Shown one piece after another: positions 1 through 7,906 of a stretch of 39,402 nucleotides of DNA. The position numbers were made by a program, and so were the translations under genes. The stretch comes from Armatimonadota bacterium. GTDB taxonomy: Bacteria > Armatimonadota > SYMT01 > JACQGL01. Where the stretch lies: assembly GCA_016199525.1 (NCBI GenBank), contig JACQGL010000199.1, positions 1-39,402 of the forward strand. The letters run 5' to 3'. The notes below the pieces were generated by a model that was given only the letters and a program-made list of their open reading frames with translations, was not told the DNA's origin and did no database searches. Numbering within the stretch: the first letter of the stretch is position 1; each line of letters opens with the position of its first letter.

Positions 1-68
1 GCCCCGAAAGCCCCGACCCTTCGTCCCGAAAGCTTTCGGGATCGGGCTTCGCCCGGGACGTTCGGGGC
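1..68. repeat. Compound palindromic repeat element
   Basis: A perfect 18-bp palindrome at 24-41 is built on CCCGAAAGCTTTCGGG. It is flanked by an outer inverted repeat, GCCCCGAA at 1-8 against TTCGGGGC at 61-68, so the segment could fold as a long branched stem. A short GGGCTTCGCCC hairpin lies at 44-54. The same core recurs at 99-118, 10872-10891 and, imperfectly, at 29640-29658. No run of T follows, so a standard intrinsic terminator is not obvious. The gene to the left lies outside the window. Confidence 0.75.
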
Positions 69-98
69 CTGCACGCAGCGGCCTCTGTACGGGGGCCT

Positions 99-118
99 GC
101 CCCGAAAGCTTTCGGGGC
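99..118. repeat. Palindromic repeat GCCCCGAAAGCTTTCGGGGC, copy 2
   Basis: A perfect 20-bp palindrome, identical to the copy at 10872-10891 and sharing its 16-bp core with 24-41. It is intergenic. It could extrude as a cruciform or form an RNA hairpin, though with almost no loop. No T tract is present on either side. Confidence 0.8.
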
Positions 119-380
119 GCTACGTCTCAGGCCGGCCCTCGGGCACGAACTCCTTCCTATACTCATCTCGCACACCCCCAAGGGCGCGGCCGGGGCATAC
201 TGACCTGCTGTAGCGATTCTCCGCCCGTTAGCAAGAGCAGCGGGGCACGGCCTTACCGCCTTTGGGGGAGGGTACTTCTGCACGCCCTGACGCGGATAGA
301 GATTACGAAAACATGCATTCCGGCGCCTGATGCGCGCCCTGCGGGGCCGCGTGCAGAGGGATCGCCACGCCCGACGCGGC
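119..380. other. Intergenic stretch with no recognised gene
   Basis: Between the palindromic repeats and the rpsB promoter I see no convincing coding sequence, tRNA or rRNA. Short open frames in this stretch are arginine-rich, as expected for random GC-rich DNA, and none has a good ribosome binding site. The stretch probably holds the 3' flank of an upstream gene and spacer DNA. Confidence 0.4.
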
Positions 381-409
381 TTGCTAAGCGCAGGTTGGTA
401 TGCTACACT
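381..409 (+). promoter_or_regulatory. Predicted extended -10 promoter of rpsB
   Basis: TTGCTA at 381-386 is separated by 17 bases from TACACT at 404-409. A TG one base before the -10 (401-402) makes it an extended -10 promoter. Transcription would begin near 416, giving a leader of about 110 nt before the rpsB start at 527. The leader contains complementary GCGGG/CCCGC segments. Leader-mediated S2 autoregulation is known for rpsB in other bacteria, so a regulatory leader here is plausible but unproven. Confidence 0.6.
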
Positions 410-526
410 TGCACGGTTCGCTACTGTCACACCCTGCTGGACGCGGGCGGCGGTGTCCTCTGGGCTTCGGGGATCCCGCTCGCGGTGGAAGGCAGGGGAG
501 GTTCAACCGGAAAGGAGTTCCCCCAC

Positions 527-1441
527 TTGGCTAGCCTCTCTATGCAGGAGCTGCTCGAAGCAGGCGTGCATTTCGGTCACCAGACGCGCCGTTGGAACCC
601 CAAGATGAAGCGTTACATCTACGGGGCGCGCAACGGTATCTATATTCTGGACCTTCACCAGACCGTCAAGCTATTCGACGAGGCGGCGGCGTTCGTCAAG
701 GGACTTGCCGAGCGGGACGGCATCCTGCTGTTCGTGGGTACTAAGAAGCAGGCGCGCGATGCGATTTACGAGGCCGCACGGCGCTCGGGCATGTTCTGGG
801 TCAACTACCGCTGGCTGGGCGGGATGCTCACCAACTTTAATACCATTCAGGACCGCATCCGCCGCCTGCGGGAACTGGAGCGGATGGCGGCGGACGGGAC
901 GCTGGAGCGCCTGCCAAAGAAGGAAGCGTCCCGGTTGCGCGACGAGCACACGCGTCTGGAGCACTTCCTGGGAGGCATGAAAGAGATGGGCCGCCTGCCG
1001 GATGCGCTGTTCGTTGTTGACCTTAAGAAGGAACACATTGCCGTCCACGAAGCGCGCCGACTGGGCATTCCGATCGTCGCCATCGTGGACACGAATTGCG
1101 ACCCGGACGAGGTAGACTACCCCATCCCTGGGAACGACGATGCCATCCGCTCGATCCGTCTGATCACCGGTCGCATCGCGGAAGCAGTGGTGGAGGTCCG
1201 GGGCGAGCAGTGGTCGCCCGAGGAAGAAGCCGTCGCGCTGACCGAGGAGGAACGCATCGCAGCGGCGGAGCTCGACGCCGAGGCGGAGATCGAGGCTGAG
1301 GCGGAGATCGACGCCGAGGCGGAGGCGACGACGCTGACCAAGGAAGAGGAAGCTCAGATCGCGGCGGCGGCGGAGAGCCTGGAGATAGTGAGTAGGCACC
1401 TGGAGGCTGCCGAAGCGGAGCTGGCGGCGGAAGAGGAATAG
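527..1441 (+). CDS. rpsB: 30S ribosomal protein S2
   Basis: Small-subunit protein S2, needed for late 30S assembly and for S1 binding. The start chosen is TTG at 527, with an AAAGGAG ribosome binding site at 511-517. It gives the N-terminus [20 protein letters not shown], which matches the family start; the open frame further upstream has no S2 similarity. The segments [20 protein letters not shown] and [11 protein letters not shown], and the region [20 protein letters not shown], are typical. The protein is 304 aa against about 240-260 for many S2 proteins. The excess is an acidic Ala/Glu tail (from about residue 235) containing repeated EAEAEID-like units. It is first in the rpsB-tsf-pyrH-frr order and 54 nt before tsf. 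Confidence 0.96.
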   Translation: MASLSMQELLEAGVHFGHQTRRWNPKMKRYIYGARNGIYILDLHQTVKLFDEAAAFVKGLAERDGILLFVGTKKQARDAIYEAARRSGMFWVNYRWLGGMLTNFNTIQDRIRRLRELERMAADGTLERLPKKEASRLRDEHTRLEHFLGGMKEMGRLPDALFVVDLKKEHIAVHEARRLGIPIVAIVDTNCDPDEVDYPIPGNDDAIRSIRLITGRIAEAVVEVRGEQWSPEEEAVALTEEERIAAAELDAEAEIEAEAEIDAEAEATTLTKEEEAQIAAAAESLEIVSRHLEAAEAELAAEEE

Positions 1442-1495
1442 AGGATGGCGCGTAAAGCGCGGAGCGTGAAGCATAAAAGGTAGAAGGAGAGGGTT

Positions 1496-2095
1496 ATGGT
1501 AATTACAGCAGCGCAGGTGAATGAGCTGCGCCAGCTGACCGGCTGTGGGATGATGGACTGCAAGCGAGCGCTGGAGGAGACAGGCGGCAACATCCAGGAG
1601 GCCATTCGTGTTCTCCGTGAGAAGGGGATCGCCAGCGCCGCCCGGCGGGAAGCCCGTACCGCTACCGAAGGCGTCATCGATTGCTATGTCCACGGCGGGG
1701 GCCGGATTGCGGTGCTCTTGGAGCTGAATTGCGAGACGGACTTCGTCGCCCGTACTGATGACTTCCGTAATCTGGCACATGAGCTAGCAATGCAGGTGGC
1801 GGCGAGCAACCCTCAGTGGGTGCGCGTCGAGGAGATCTCCTCCGAGGTGCTGGACCAGGAGCGGGCGATCGCCCGCCAGCAGGCAATTAATGAAGGGAAG
1901 CCAGAACGCACCCTTCCCCATATCGTGGAAGGGCGAGTCAAGAAGTTTATTGAAGACAACGTCCTTCTCGAGCAGCCTTACATCCGTGATCCGAAGCGCA
2001 AGGTGAAGGACCTCGTGGATGACGTGCGCGCCCAGCTGGGAGAAAACATCGTCGCGCGGCGGTTCGTTCGCTGGCGGCTGGGTGAGGAGGCCTGA
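1496..2095 (+). CDS. tsf: Translation elongation factor Ts
   Basis: Guanine nucleotide exchange factor that releases GDP from EF-Tu. An AGAAGGAGAGG Shine-Dalgarno lies just before ATG 1496. The N-terminal UBA-like domain with the signature [18 protein letters not shown] and [14 protein letters not shown] is intact, followed by the core motif [19 protein letters not shown]. At 199 aa it is the short form with a single core half, as in Thermus and several deep lineages, rather than the roughly 280 aa E. coli form. The C-terminal segment [20 protein letters not shown] is conserved. It is 17 nt before pyrH and very likely co-transcribed with rpsB. Confidence 0.96.
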   Translation: MVITAAQVNELRQLTGCGMMDCKRALEETGGNIQEAIRVLREKGIASAARREARTATEGVIDCYVHGGGRIAVLLELNCETDFVARTDDFRNLAHELAMQVAASNPQWVRVEEISSEVLDQERAIARQQAINEGKPERTLPHIVEGRVKKFIEDNVLLEQPYIRDPKRKVKDLVDDVRAQLGENIVARRFVRWRLGEEA

Positions 2096-2112
2096 CGGGT
2101 GCAGCAACAGGC

Positions 2113-2886
2113 ATGAGCGGCAACCCCGTGGACGAAGCGACTATGGCGGCACGAGCGACTCCGCGCTGGGATCGTGTGTTACTGAAGCTTAGCGGCGAGG
2201 CATTCGCCGGTAGCCAGGGCTTCGGTATCGATCCAGCCACCGTGTTACGGATGGCGGAGGAAATCCGCGACGTGCATTCGCTGGGCGTTCAGGTGGCGGT
2301 GGTCGTGGGAGGGGGAAACGTCATCCGTGGCGACCTTGCCAGCCAGGCGGGGATCGAGCGGGCGACTGCCGATCACATGGGGATGCTGGCCACCGTCATC
2401 AACGCGCTGGCGCTCCAGGACGCGCTGGAGAAGCTGCGCCTGGAGACGCGAATGCAGACCGGCATTACCATGACGGCCGTCGCGGAGCCGTTCATTCGCC
2501 GGCGCGCCATTCGTCACCTGGAAAAGGGGCGGGTGGTGGTGTTCGGCGCCGGAACGGGCATTCCGTACTTCACTACGGACACTGCCGCAGCCCTGCGGGC
2601 GGTGGAAATTCGTGCTCAGGCAATCCTCAAGGCTACTAATGTGGATGGGGTGTATGACCGTGACCCACGTCACCACGAGGACGCGCGCCGCTTCACCGCG
2701 CTGACCCACGAGGAGGCGCTTCGGCTCCGGCTTCAAGTGATGGACCTCACGGCGTTCACGTTGAGTATGGAAAACGGCATCCCCATCGTGGTCTTCGACC
2801 TGGGGCGGCCGGGGAACGTCCGGCGGGTACTGGTGGGCGACGCCGTGGGGACGGTGGTAGGGGCAATCGCGTCGCAGGTGGCCTGA
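2113..2886 (+). CDS. pyrH: UMP kinase (uridylate kinase)
   Basis: Converts UMP and ATP to UDP and ADP in pyrimidine nucleotide synthesis; a cytoplasmic hexamer of the amino-acid-kinase fold. Visible motifs are [11 protein letters not shown] (nucleotide-binding N-terminus), [31 protein letters not shown] and [17 protein letters not shown], then [15 protein letters not shown] near the nucleotide site. The start is uncertain: ATG 2113 gives 257 aa, and ATG 2143 gives 247 aa, closer to the usual length. Neither has a strong ribosome binding site, and the nearest AGGAGG (2085-2090) lies inside the end of tsf. Translational coupling to tsf is therefore likely. frr follows after 21 nt. Confidence 0.95.
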   Translation: MSGNPVDEATMAARATPRWDRVLLKLSGEAFAGSQGFGIDPATVLRMAEEIRDVHSLGVQVAVVVGGGNVIRGDLASQAGIERATADHMGMLATVINALALQDALEKLRLETRMQTGITMTAVAEPFIRRRAIRHLEKGRVVVFGAGTGIPYFTTDTAAALRAVEIRAQAILKATNVDGVYDRDPRHHEDARRFTALTHEEALRLRLQVMDLTAFTLSMENGIPIVVFDLGRPGNVRRVLVGDAVGTVVGAIASQVA

Positions 2887-2907
2887 TGAGACGGCAGGAG
2901 AGCGTCT

Positions 2908-3480
2908 ATGGCAGCGGAAGAATATCTCCGGGAACTCCTGAACGAGACCGAAGCGAAGATGCAAAAGGCGATAGAGGCCACGCAACACGACCTTGCCTCG
3001 ATCCGCACGGGGCGTGCCAATCCCGGCTTGGTGGAGCGGGTGGAAGTAGAATACTTTGGAAGCAAGCTGCCGGTGGTGCAGCTAGCCACGGCCACAGCGC
3101 CGGAACCACGGCTGCTGATCGTCGCGCCCTGGGACAAGAACGCGCTGGGCCCCATCGAGCGCGCCATCCGAAAGGCCGACCTGGGTCTGAACCCCGCCAA
3201 CGATGGCAACGTGCTGCGCATCCCGATCCCGCCGCTTACGGAGGAGACACGCCGCAACTTGATCCGGCTCGTGCACCGTCGCGTAGAGGAAGGGAAGGTC
3301 GTCCTCCGCAGCATTCGTCGCGAAGTGATCGAGGAGTTGCGCCGTCTCAAGAAGGAAGGCGACATCGGGGAGGACGAAGAGAAGCGCACGGAGGGCGACG
3401 TCCAGAAGCTGACGGATCGTTACGTGCAGGATCTGGATGTCATCCAGAGGGCGAAAGAACAGGACCTGATGGAAGTGTAG
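2908..3480 (+). CDS. frr: Ribosome recycling factor
   Basis: Splits post-termination 70S ribosomes together with EF-G. It is a 190 aa protein, close to the usual 185. The three-helix-bundle domain carries SIRTGRANPGLVERVEVEYFG at the start and the conserved ends ERAIRKADLGLNPANDGN and IPPLTEETRRNLIRLVH. AGGAGA at 2896-2901 precedes ATG 2908 by 6 nt. It is the last gene of the rpsB-tsf-pyrH-frr unit, since a strong stem-loop with a short T run follows 66 nt after the stop. Confidence 0.97.
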   Translation: MAAEEYLRELLNETEAKMQKAIEATQHDLASIRTGRANPGLVERVEVEYFGSKLPVVQLATATAPEPRLLIVAPWDKNALGPIERAIRKADLGLNPANDGNVLRIPIPPLTEETRRNLIRLVHRRVEEGKVVLRSIRREVIEELRRLKKEGDIGEDEEKRTEGDVQKLTDRYVQDLDVIQRAKEQDLMEV

Positions 3481-3546
3481 CCCCGGCGGCCAGCGTGGGC
3501 AGCCCCCGGGAGGTTTGCAGGCTTGCCAGGCGGCTCCCGCCAGGCC

Positions 3547-3577
3547 AGCCCCCTTCGACGGCGTCGAAGGGGGCTTT
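3547..3577 (+). terminator. Rho-independent terminator after frr
   Basis: A 12-bp perfect stem (3548-3559 with 3563-3574) has loop GGC and is followed by TTT. The T run is short, but the stem is very stable and sits between frr and uppS, so it probably separates the ribosomal transcript from the isoprenoid genes or attenuates between them. Confidence 0.75.
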
Positions 3578-3865
3578 GTGAATTGCTGGTGGGAAACAGC
3601 GAATCGCTCCGCCGAAAACGTGCGTGATGGTGAGATCGGGGCTGACCTGATTACCGGAATAGGCGCGTTTCACGGCCACTCCAGGCCGGAGGAGTTGTAA
3701 CGACGCGGCGCGCGGCCGGAACAGGACCTGCGGAGCAGGGTCCCTCGGGGCCCCCGGAGTGTGGAATGTAAAGTGCGGATCGTAGCCTGCAAGTGTATCT
3801 GCTCGCCGTACCGCTCCGGAGCGGATGCGCGGCGGGTGAGGTCCGCCCGGTCGCTGGAGAAATTG
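3578..3865. other. Intergenic region upstream of uppS
   Basis: The stretch from the frr terminator to uppS has no convincing gene. The reading frame of uppS stays open upstream to about 3761, but that part does not resemble the family N-terminus and lacks a ribosome binding site. A promoter for uppS-dxr-rseP is expected here; I could not identify a convincing -35/-10 pair. Confidence 0.4.
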
Positions 3866-4633
3866 ATGGACACGGTAGGGATCGATCAGAGCCGCCTGCC
3901 CCGACACATCGCGATTATCATGGACGGGAACGGGCGCTGGGCTGAGAGCCGTGGGTTGTTTCGCATTGAGGGCCATTGTCGTGGCGAGAGCATCGCCCAT
4001 GAGGTGGTGGAAGCCTGCGGCGAGCTGGGCATCGGGCACCTGACACTCTACACCTTCAGTGCGGAGAACTGGCGGCGATCTGGAGAAGAGGTTCAGGCGT
4101 TGATGCACCTCATCGAGACGGTGGCGCGGCGTCAGATTGAGGGACTGCACCGCCGTGGAGTACGGGTGAACGTGCTGGGTCGCTTGCACGAGCTGCCGTG
4201 TTCCCTGCGGGAAGAGCTGGAGCGAGATATGGCGCTCACACGTCACAACTGTGGGTTGCGACTGAACCTGGCGATCAACTATGGGGGGCGGGCGGAGATT
4301 GCCGATGCCGCGCGGCGCCTGGCGGAGCGGGTGGCGAGAGGGGAGCTGCTGCCAGCGGAGATTAACGAGGAGCGCCTGCGCGAAGAACTTTACGATCCTA
4401 CCCTGCCGGACCCCGATCTGCTGATCCGTACGGGGGGTGAGATGCGGATCAGCAACTTCCTGCTCTGGGAGATCGCTTACTCGGAAATCTGGGTCACCCA
4501 GACCCTGTGGCCCGATTTCGGCGCCGCCGAGTTGCTCCAGGCAATACGGGACTACCAGGCGCGCGAGCGCCGCTTCGGAGCCGTGCCTTCCCGAGGAGAG
4601 CCGGTTGGGGCAGGTGCCGGGCTTCTTTTGTAA
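3866..4633 (+). CDS. uppS: Undecaprenyl diphosphate synthase (cis-prenyltransferase)
   Basis: Condenses farnesyl diphosphate with isopentenyl diphosphate to make undecaprenyl diphosphate, the lipid carrier for peptidoglycan and other envelope polymers. ATG 3866 follows GGAGA (3856-3860) with 5 nt spacing. The signature HIAIIMDGNGRWAESRG (about residues 14-30) contains the catalytic Asp at 20. LTLYTFSAENWRRS, NLAINYGGRAEI and LLIRTGGEMRISNFLLWEIA follow, all diagnostic of the family. The length is 255 aa, normal for the family. The usual RTSGE is RTGGE here. dxr starts 15 nt later with its ribosome binding site overlapping the uppS stop, and no cdsA lies between them. Confidence 0.96.
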   Translation: MDTVGIDQSRLPRHIAIIMDGNGRWAESRGLFRIEGHCRGESIAHEVVEACGELGIGHLTLYTFSAENWRRSGEEVQALMHLIETVARRQIEGLHRRGVRVNVLGRLHELPCSLREELERDMALTRHNCGLRLNLAINYGGRAEIADAARRLAERVARGELLPAEINEERLREELYDPTLPDPDLLIRTGGEMRISNFLLWEIAYSEIWVTQTLWPDFGAAELLQAIRDYQARERRFGAVPSRGEPVGAGAGLLL

Positions 4634-4647
4634 GGTGGAAGTGGGGA

Positions 4648-5784
4648 GTGCAGAAACGGATCGCCATCCTGGGTTCCACGGGATCGATCGGCCGCCAGGT
4701 CCTGGACGTGGTGGACCAGTTTCCCGATCGGCTGGCGGTGGTCGCGCTTGTGGCACGGTCGGATATGGACCAGCTGCTGGCGCAAGCGCGGCGTTATCAG
4801 CCGCGTTTCGTCGCCCTCTCGGAGCCGCCAGCGGGCGCGCCCCGTCGGTGGGATGGGGGTCCGATCCGGCTGGGGGCAGATGTGCTGGCAGAGGCCGCCA
4901 CGCTGCCGGAAGCGGATCTGGTGGTCATCGCGGTAGTGGGGACGGCGGGGTTGCCACCCGCGTTGGCAGCGCTGAATGCGGGGAAAGATGTTGCCCTGGC
5001 TACCAAGGAAGCGCTCGTCGTCGGCGGCCATTTGCTGACCGCCGCCGCGGCGCGCACAGGCGCCCGGTTGCTGCCCATCGACAGTGAGCATTCGGCCATC
5101 TTCCAGTGTCTCCAAGGGTCGCGGCGGGAGGAGATCGAGAAGATAACCCTTACCGCCTCCGGGGGACCGTTCGTGGATGCGCCTGCGGAGGCATTGGCGC
5201 GGGTGACCCCCGCGGACGCGCTGTGCCACCCGACCTGGCGGATGGGGCCCAAGATCACCGTCGATTCCGCCACCCTCATGAACAAGGGTCTGGAAGTCAT
5301 CGAAGCCCGGTGGCTATTCGGGGTATTATCTAGCCAGATAGAAATCGTCATCCACCGGCAGAGCATCGTTCATTCGTTCGTGCAGTTCCAGGATGGCTCA
5401 GTGCTGGCGCAGCTCTCACCGCCGGATATGCGGTTGCCGATCCAGTACGCGCTCTTTTATCCGGAGCGCGTGCGCAATTGGCTGCCAAGGCTCGACCTGG
5501 TAAAGGCCGAGGTGTTGACGTTCGAAGCGCCGGACACGGAACGATTTCCCACGTTAAAATTGGCCTATCGGGCGGCCACGGCGGGCGGCTCTCTGCCCAC
5601 GGTGCTGAGCGCAGCCAACGAGGAAGCAGTGCACCTGTTCCTGCAAGGCCACATCCGGTTTACCGATATTGCGGTGAGGGTGGCACGAGCGATGGATCGC
5701 CACACGGTGATTGCTGTTCCCGATTTCGAGGAGATCCTGCAGGTGGATGCCTGGGCCCGCCGCACGGCGAGGGGAGAAGACTGA
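4648..5784 (+). CDS. dxr: 1-deoxy-D-xylulose 5-phosphate reductoisomerase
   Basis: Second step of the MEP isoprenoid pathway, NADPH-dependent conversion of DXP to 2-C-methyl-D-erythritol 4-phosphate. The start is GTG 4648, chosen because KRIAILGSTGSIGRQVLDVV, the NADPH-binding Rossmann motif, begins three residues later. AAGGTGG (4632-4638) overlapping the uppS stop is a suitable ribosome binding site. ATKEALVVGG, LLPIDSEHSAIFQCLQG and LTASGGPF follow, with HPTWRMGPKITVDSATLMNK (metal and substrate binding) and IVIHRQSIVHSFVQF. It is 378 aa, normal length. Its presence shows a non-mevalonate isoprenoid route. rseP begins 6 nt after the stop. Confidence 0.97.
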   Translation: MQKRIAILGSTGSIGRQVLDVVDQFPDRLAVVALVARSDMDQLLAQARRYQPRFVALSEPPAGAPRRWDGGPIRLGADVLAEAATLPEADLVVIAVVGTAGLPPALAALNAGKDVALATKEALVVGGHLLTAAAARTGARLLPIDSEHSAIFQCLQGSRREEIEKITLTASGGPFVDAPAEALARVTPADALCHPTWRMGPKITVDSATLMNKGLEVIEARWLFGVLSSQIEIVIHRQSIVHSFVQFQDGSVLAQLSPPDMRLPIQYALFYPERVRNWLPRLDLVKAEVLTFEAPDTERFPTLKLAYRAATAGGSLPTVLSAANEEAVHLFLQGHIRFTDIAVRVARAMDRHTVIAVPDFEEILQVDAWARRTARGED

Positions 5785-5790
5785 ATTCTG

Positions 5791-7125
5791 ATGCCTGACC
5801 AAATGGAAGCCGCAGACTCGAAAGTAGATCGCGCCGGACGGGCGGTGTTGCTCCTGGCAGGGCTGGTGCTGATCGCCCTCTTCTGGGCCCAGATGCGCAC
5901 CCTGGTGATGTTTGTCATCACGCTGGGGGTGCTCATCTACGTCCACGAGCTGGGTCACTTCCTGGCCGCCAAGTGGGCGGGGGTGAGGGTGTACGAGTTC
6001 GCCCTGGGGTTCGGGCCCCGACTCTGGACCTATGCGCGGCGCGGCGGGACCGACTATACCATTCGCTGGATACCCCTGGGTGGATTCGTCAGTATGAAGG
6101 GGATGGACCCGGAGGAGGACCCGGGGGAGGACGGCCTGGGTGGGAAGCCCAAGTTCCAGCGTGCGGTCGTCTACCTGGCGGGGCCGCTGATGAACCTGGC
6201 CTTGGCGGTGGTGTTGCTCTGTTCCGTTCGGTTCCTGGTGGGAACAGAGGATATGACCAAGGTTCTGGTGGGCGGTGTGAACCGCCACAGCGAAGCGGAG
6301 CGCATGGGCCTGCGGATTGGGGACCGCATCCTGGCGTTCAATGGCGAGCCGATCCGCGATAGCGATCACCTGATAGAGCGCATCCACGGGAGCGCCAACC
6401 AGCAGATCAAACTAACGGTCGCGCGCGACGGGCAGACCGGTTACCTGATCGGGGCGCCCCAGCCAAAGATCGAGGTTCAGGCAGTGAAGCCCGGGAGCCA
6501 GGCGGCGCGCATGGGTCTGCGAGAGGACGATCGCATCGTCAAGCTGAACGGCCAGCCGATTCGCAACCACACGGACCTGATACGGCGCATCCAGGGCAGC
6601 CCGCGCCAGGAGGTGACACTCACCGTTGAACGCGGGGGCAGCACCATCGAGCTGACGGGAATGCCATCGCCGGATGATCTGGATCTGAAAACAATCGGCC
6701 TGCTCGGCTTCGGGCCTGCTCCCGGGGTGGGGCCGCGCCAGGATCTCGTCACGTCGGTACGGGAGGGATGGAAGGATGTGCGCGGCTTCTTCCTCCTCCT
6801 GGGCGCCATGTTTCAAAAGCGCTTGCTGTTCGATAGCCTGGGCGGGCCCCTGGCCATCGCGCAGGCGGTGGGCGAGATAACGCGGCTGCCGGTGTTCTAC
6901 TATGTGCACCAGATCTCTGGATTAAGCCTGTCCCTGTTCGTGTTCAACCTGCTACCCATTCCCGTGCTGGATGGCGGCCACCTGCTGCTCCTGCTGGTGG
7001 AGGCGGTGCGCAGGCGGCGGCTGCCGCCCGAGGCCCTGCGGGCGGTACAGGTGGCCGGCCTGGTGGTCATCGGCACCATCTTCGTGCTGGTGCTGTATAA
7101 GGACATCGTGCGACTTCTCTCCTAG
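5791..7125 (+). CDS. rseP: Site-2 zinc metalloprotease of the RseP family
   Basis: Intramembrane M50 protease that typically cleaves anti-sigma factors or leftover signal peptides. The zinc motif HELGH is at residues 52-56, inside an early transmembrane segment (about 38-58), and the second metal motif LDGGH begins at residue 393. Two PDZ domains lie between them (roughly 150-220 and 225-300), each with the 'G-x-R-x-G-D-R-I' type core (MGLRIGDRILAFNG, MGLREDDRIVKLNG). An extra hydrophobic segment at residues 18-32 precedes the protease domain. The length of 444 aa is normal for two-PDZ members. It is the last gene of uppS-dxr-rseP. No sigma/anti-sigma pair is in the window, so its substrate is unknown. 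Confidence 0.95.
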   Translation: MPDQMEAADSKVDRAGRAVLLLAGLVLIALFWAQMRTLVMFVITLGVLIYVHELGHFLAAKWAGVRVYEFALGFGPRLWTYARRGGTDYTIRWIPLGGFVSMKGMDPEEDPGEDGLGGKPKFQRAVVYLAGPLMNLALAVVLLCSVRFLVGTEDMTKVLVGGVNRHSEAERMGLRIGDRILAFNGEPIRDSDHLIERIHGSANQQIKLTVARDGQTGYLIGAPQPKIEVQAVKPGSQAARMGLREDDRIVKLNGQPIRNHTDLIRRIQGSPRQEVTLTVERGGSTIELTGMPSPDDLDLKTIGLLGFGPAPGVGPRQDLVTSVREGWKDVRGFFLLLGAMFQKRLLFDSLGGPLAIAQAVGEITRLPVFYYVHQISGLSLSLFVFNLLPIPVLDGGHLLLLLVEAVRRRRLPPEALRAVQVAGLVVIGTIFVLVLYKDIVRLLS

Positions 7126-7210
7126 CCCGGCGGCGTGGGAGGGGAACCACACTGTCCTCCCGATGCCCCCAGGAGGACGGTTTGCATTCCGCTCACTCAG
7201 CAGGCCGGCG

Positions 7211-7774
7211 ATGGCTTCCACGGATACAGAAAAGTTGCCGTATTACGAGATTGGCGCGCGCTTGCGGAAGGCGTGCGTGGCAGATGCGCGCGCCATCCAG
7301 GCCCTTATCAACCTGTATGCTGAGCGGGACGAGATGCTCCATCGCTCCCTGGGGGAAATCTACGAGAACATCCGCGATTTCTATGTAGTAGAGACGGGCG
7401 AGGGCGAGATTGTGGCGTGCGGCGGGCTGCACGTGGTCTGGTCCCACCTGGCGGAGATCAAGTCCCTGGCGGTGAAGGAGCCCTACCAGGGCTGCGGCCT
7501 GGGCAAGGCGATCGCCCTGGCCTGCGTGGAGGAGGCGCAGGACCTGGGGCTGAAGACCGTCTTCGCGCTTACCTACAAGCCGGAATTCTTCGCACGGATA
7601 GGCTTCAAGGTGGTGGATAAGGCCACGCTGCCGCACAAGGTCTGGAATGAGTGCGTGCGTTGCCCGAAGTTCCCCGGGTGCGGCGAGATTGCGATGGTGC
7701 GGGAGCTGGCGCCCGCCACCGAGGAGGTCATTCCTCCGGCGCCTGTGCGGCTGGCGCTGCCACTGATCGAGTAG
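7211..7774 (+). CDS. GNAT N-acetyltransferase, ArgA-like (N-acetylglutamate synthase type)
   Basis: A 187 aa protein of the GNAT fold that most resembles the short ArgA-like acetyltransferases proposed to make N-acetylglutamate for arginine synthesis. Visible are RKACVADARAIQALINLYAE near the N-terminus, SLGEIYENIRDFYVVE, and the acetyl-CoA loop VKEPYQGCGLGKAIA (the Q/RxxGxG/A motif). VFALTYKPEFFARIGFKVVD and LPHKVWNECVRCPKFPGCGE, a Cys-containing segment typical of this subgroup, follow. ATG 7211 is preferred by similarity but has a weak ribosome binding site; an in-frame ATG at 7163 is an alternative. It starts 85 nt after rseP on the same strand. Acetylglutamate synthase activity is inferred from family resemblance only. 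Confidence 0.85.
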   Translation: MASTDTEKLPYYEIGARLRKACVADARAIQALINLYAERDEMLHRSLGEIYENIRDFYVVETGEGEIVACGGLHVVWSHLAEIKSLAVKEPYQGCGLGKAIALACVEEAQDLGLKTVFALTYKPEFFARIGFKVVDKATLPHKVWNECVRCPKFPGCGEIAMVRELAPATEEVIPPAPVRLALPLIE

Positions 7775-7780
7775 GGAGTT

Positions 7781-7797
7781 GTGCCTCACAGAGGCAC
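7781..7797. terminator. Hairpin between convergent genes
   Basis: A perfect 7-bp stem GTGCCTC/GAGGCAC with loop ACA begins 7 nt after the stop of the GNAT gene and faces the convergent gene ending at 7907. There is no T tract, so termination is only a guess from position. Confidence 0.35.
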
Positions 7798-7906
7798 GGC
7801 GAGGACAGAGAGGCAGTCAGCTGCCGCTGGAGGATACTCCAGGCAGCATCGCGCGTAACCCGTGGGATATGTGGCCCACCACCGGTTGTGGGCGGCGCAT
7901 TACGCA

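Noticed and set aside
1-118. Possible CRISPR or tandem array at the left edge
   Set aside because: The repeats are perfect palindromes without regular spacers, and no cas genes are present.
671-1780. 369-codon open frame on the minus strand across rpsB and tsf
   Set aside because: It is the antisense shadow of two certain ribosomal-cluster genes, has low-complexity Arg/His/Leu composition and no family resemblance.
3440-4756. 438-codon open frame on the minus strand opposite uppS
   Set aside because: It runs across the frr end, a terminator and all of uppS; its Pro/Arg-rich composition is typical of shadow frames in GC-rich DNA.
7182-7210. TTG start for the GNAT gene after AGGAGG at 7171
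   Set aside because: This TTG is out of frame with the acetyltransferase; the frame it opens is short and unrelated.
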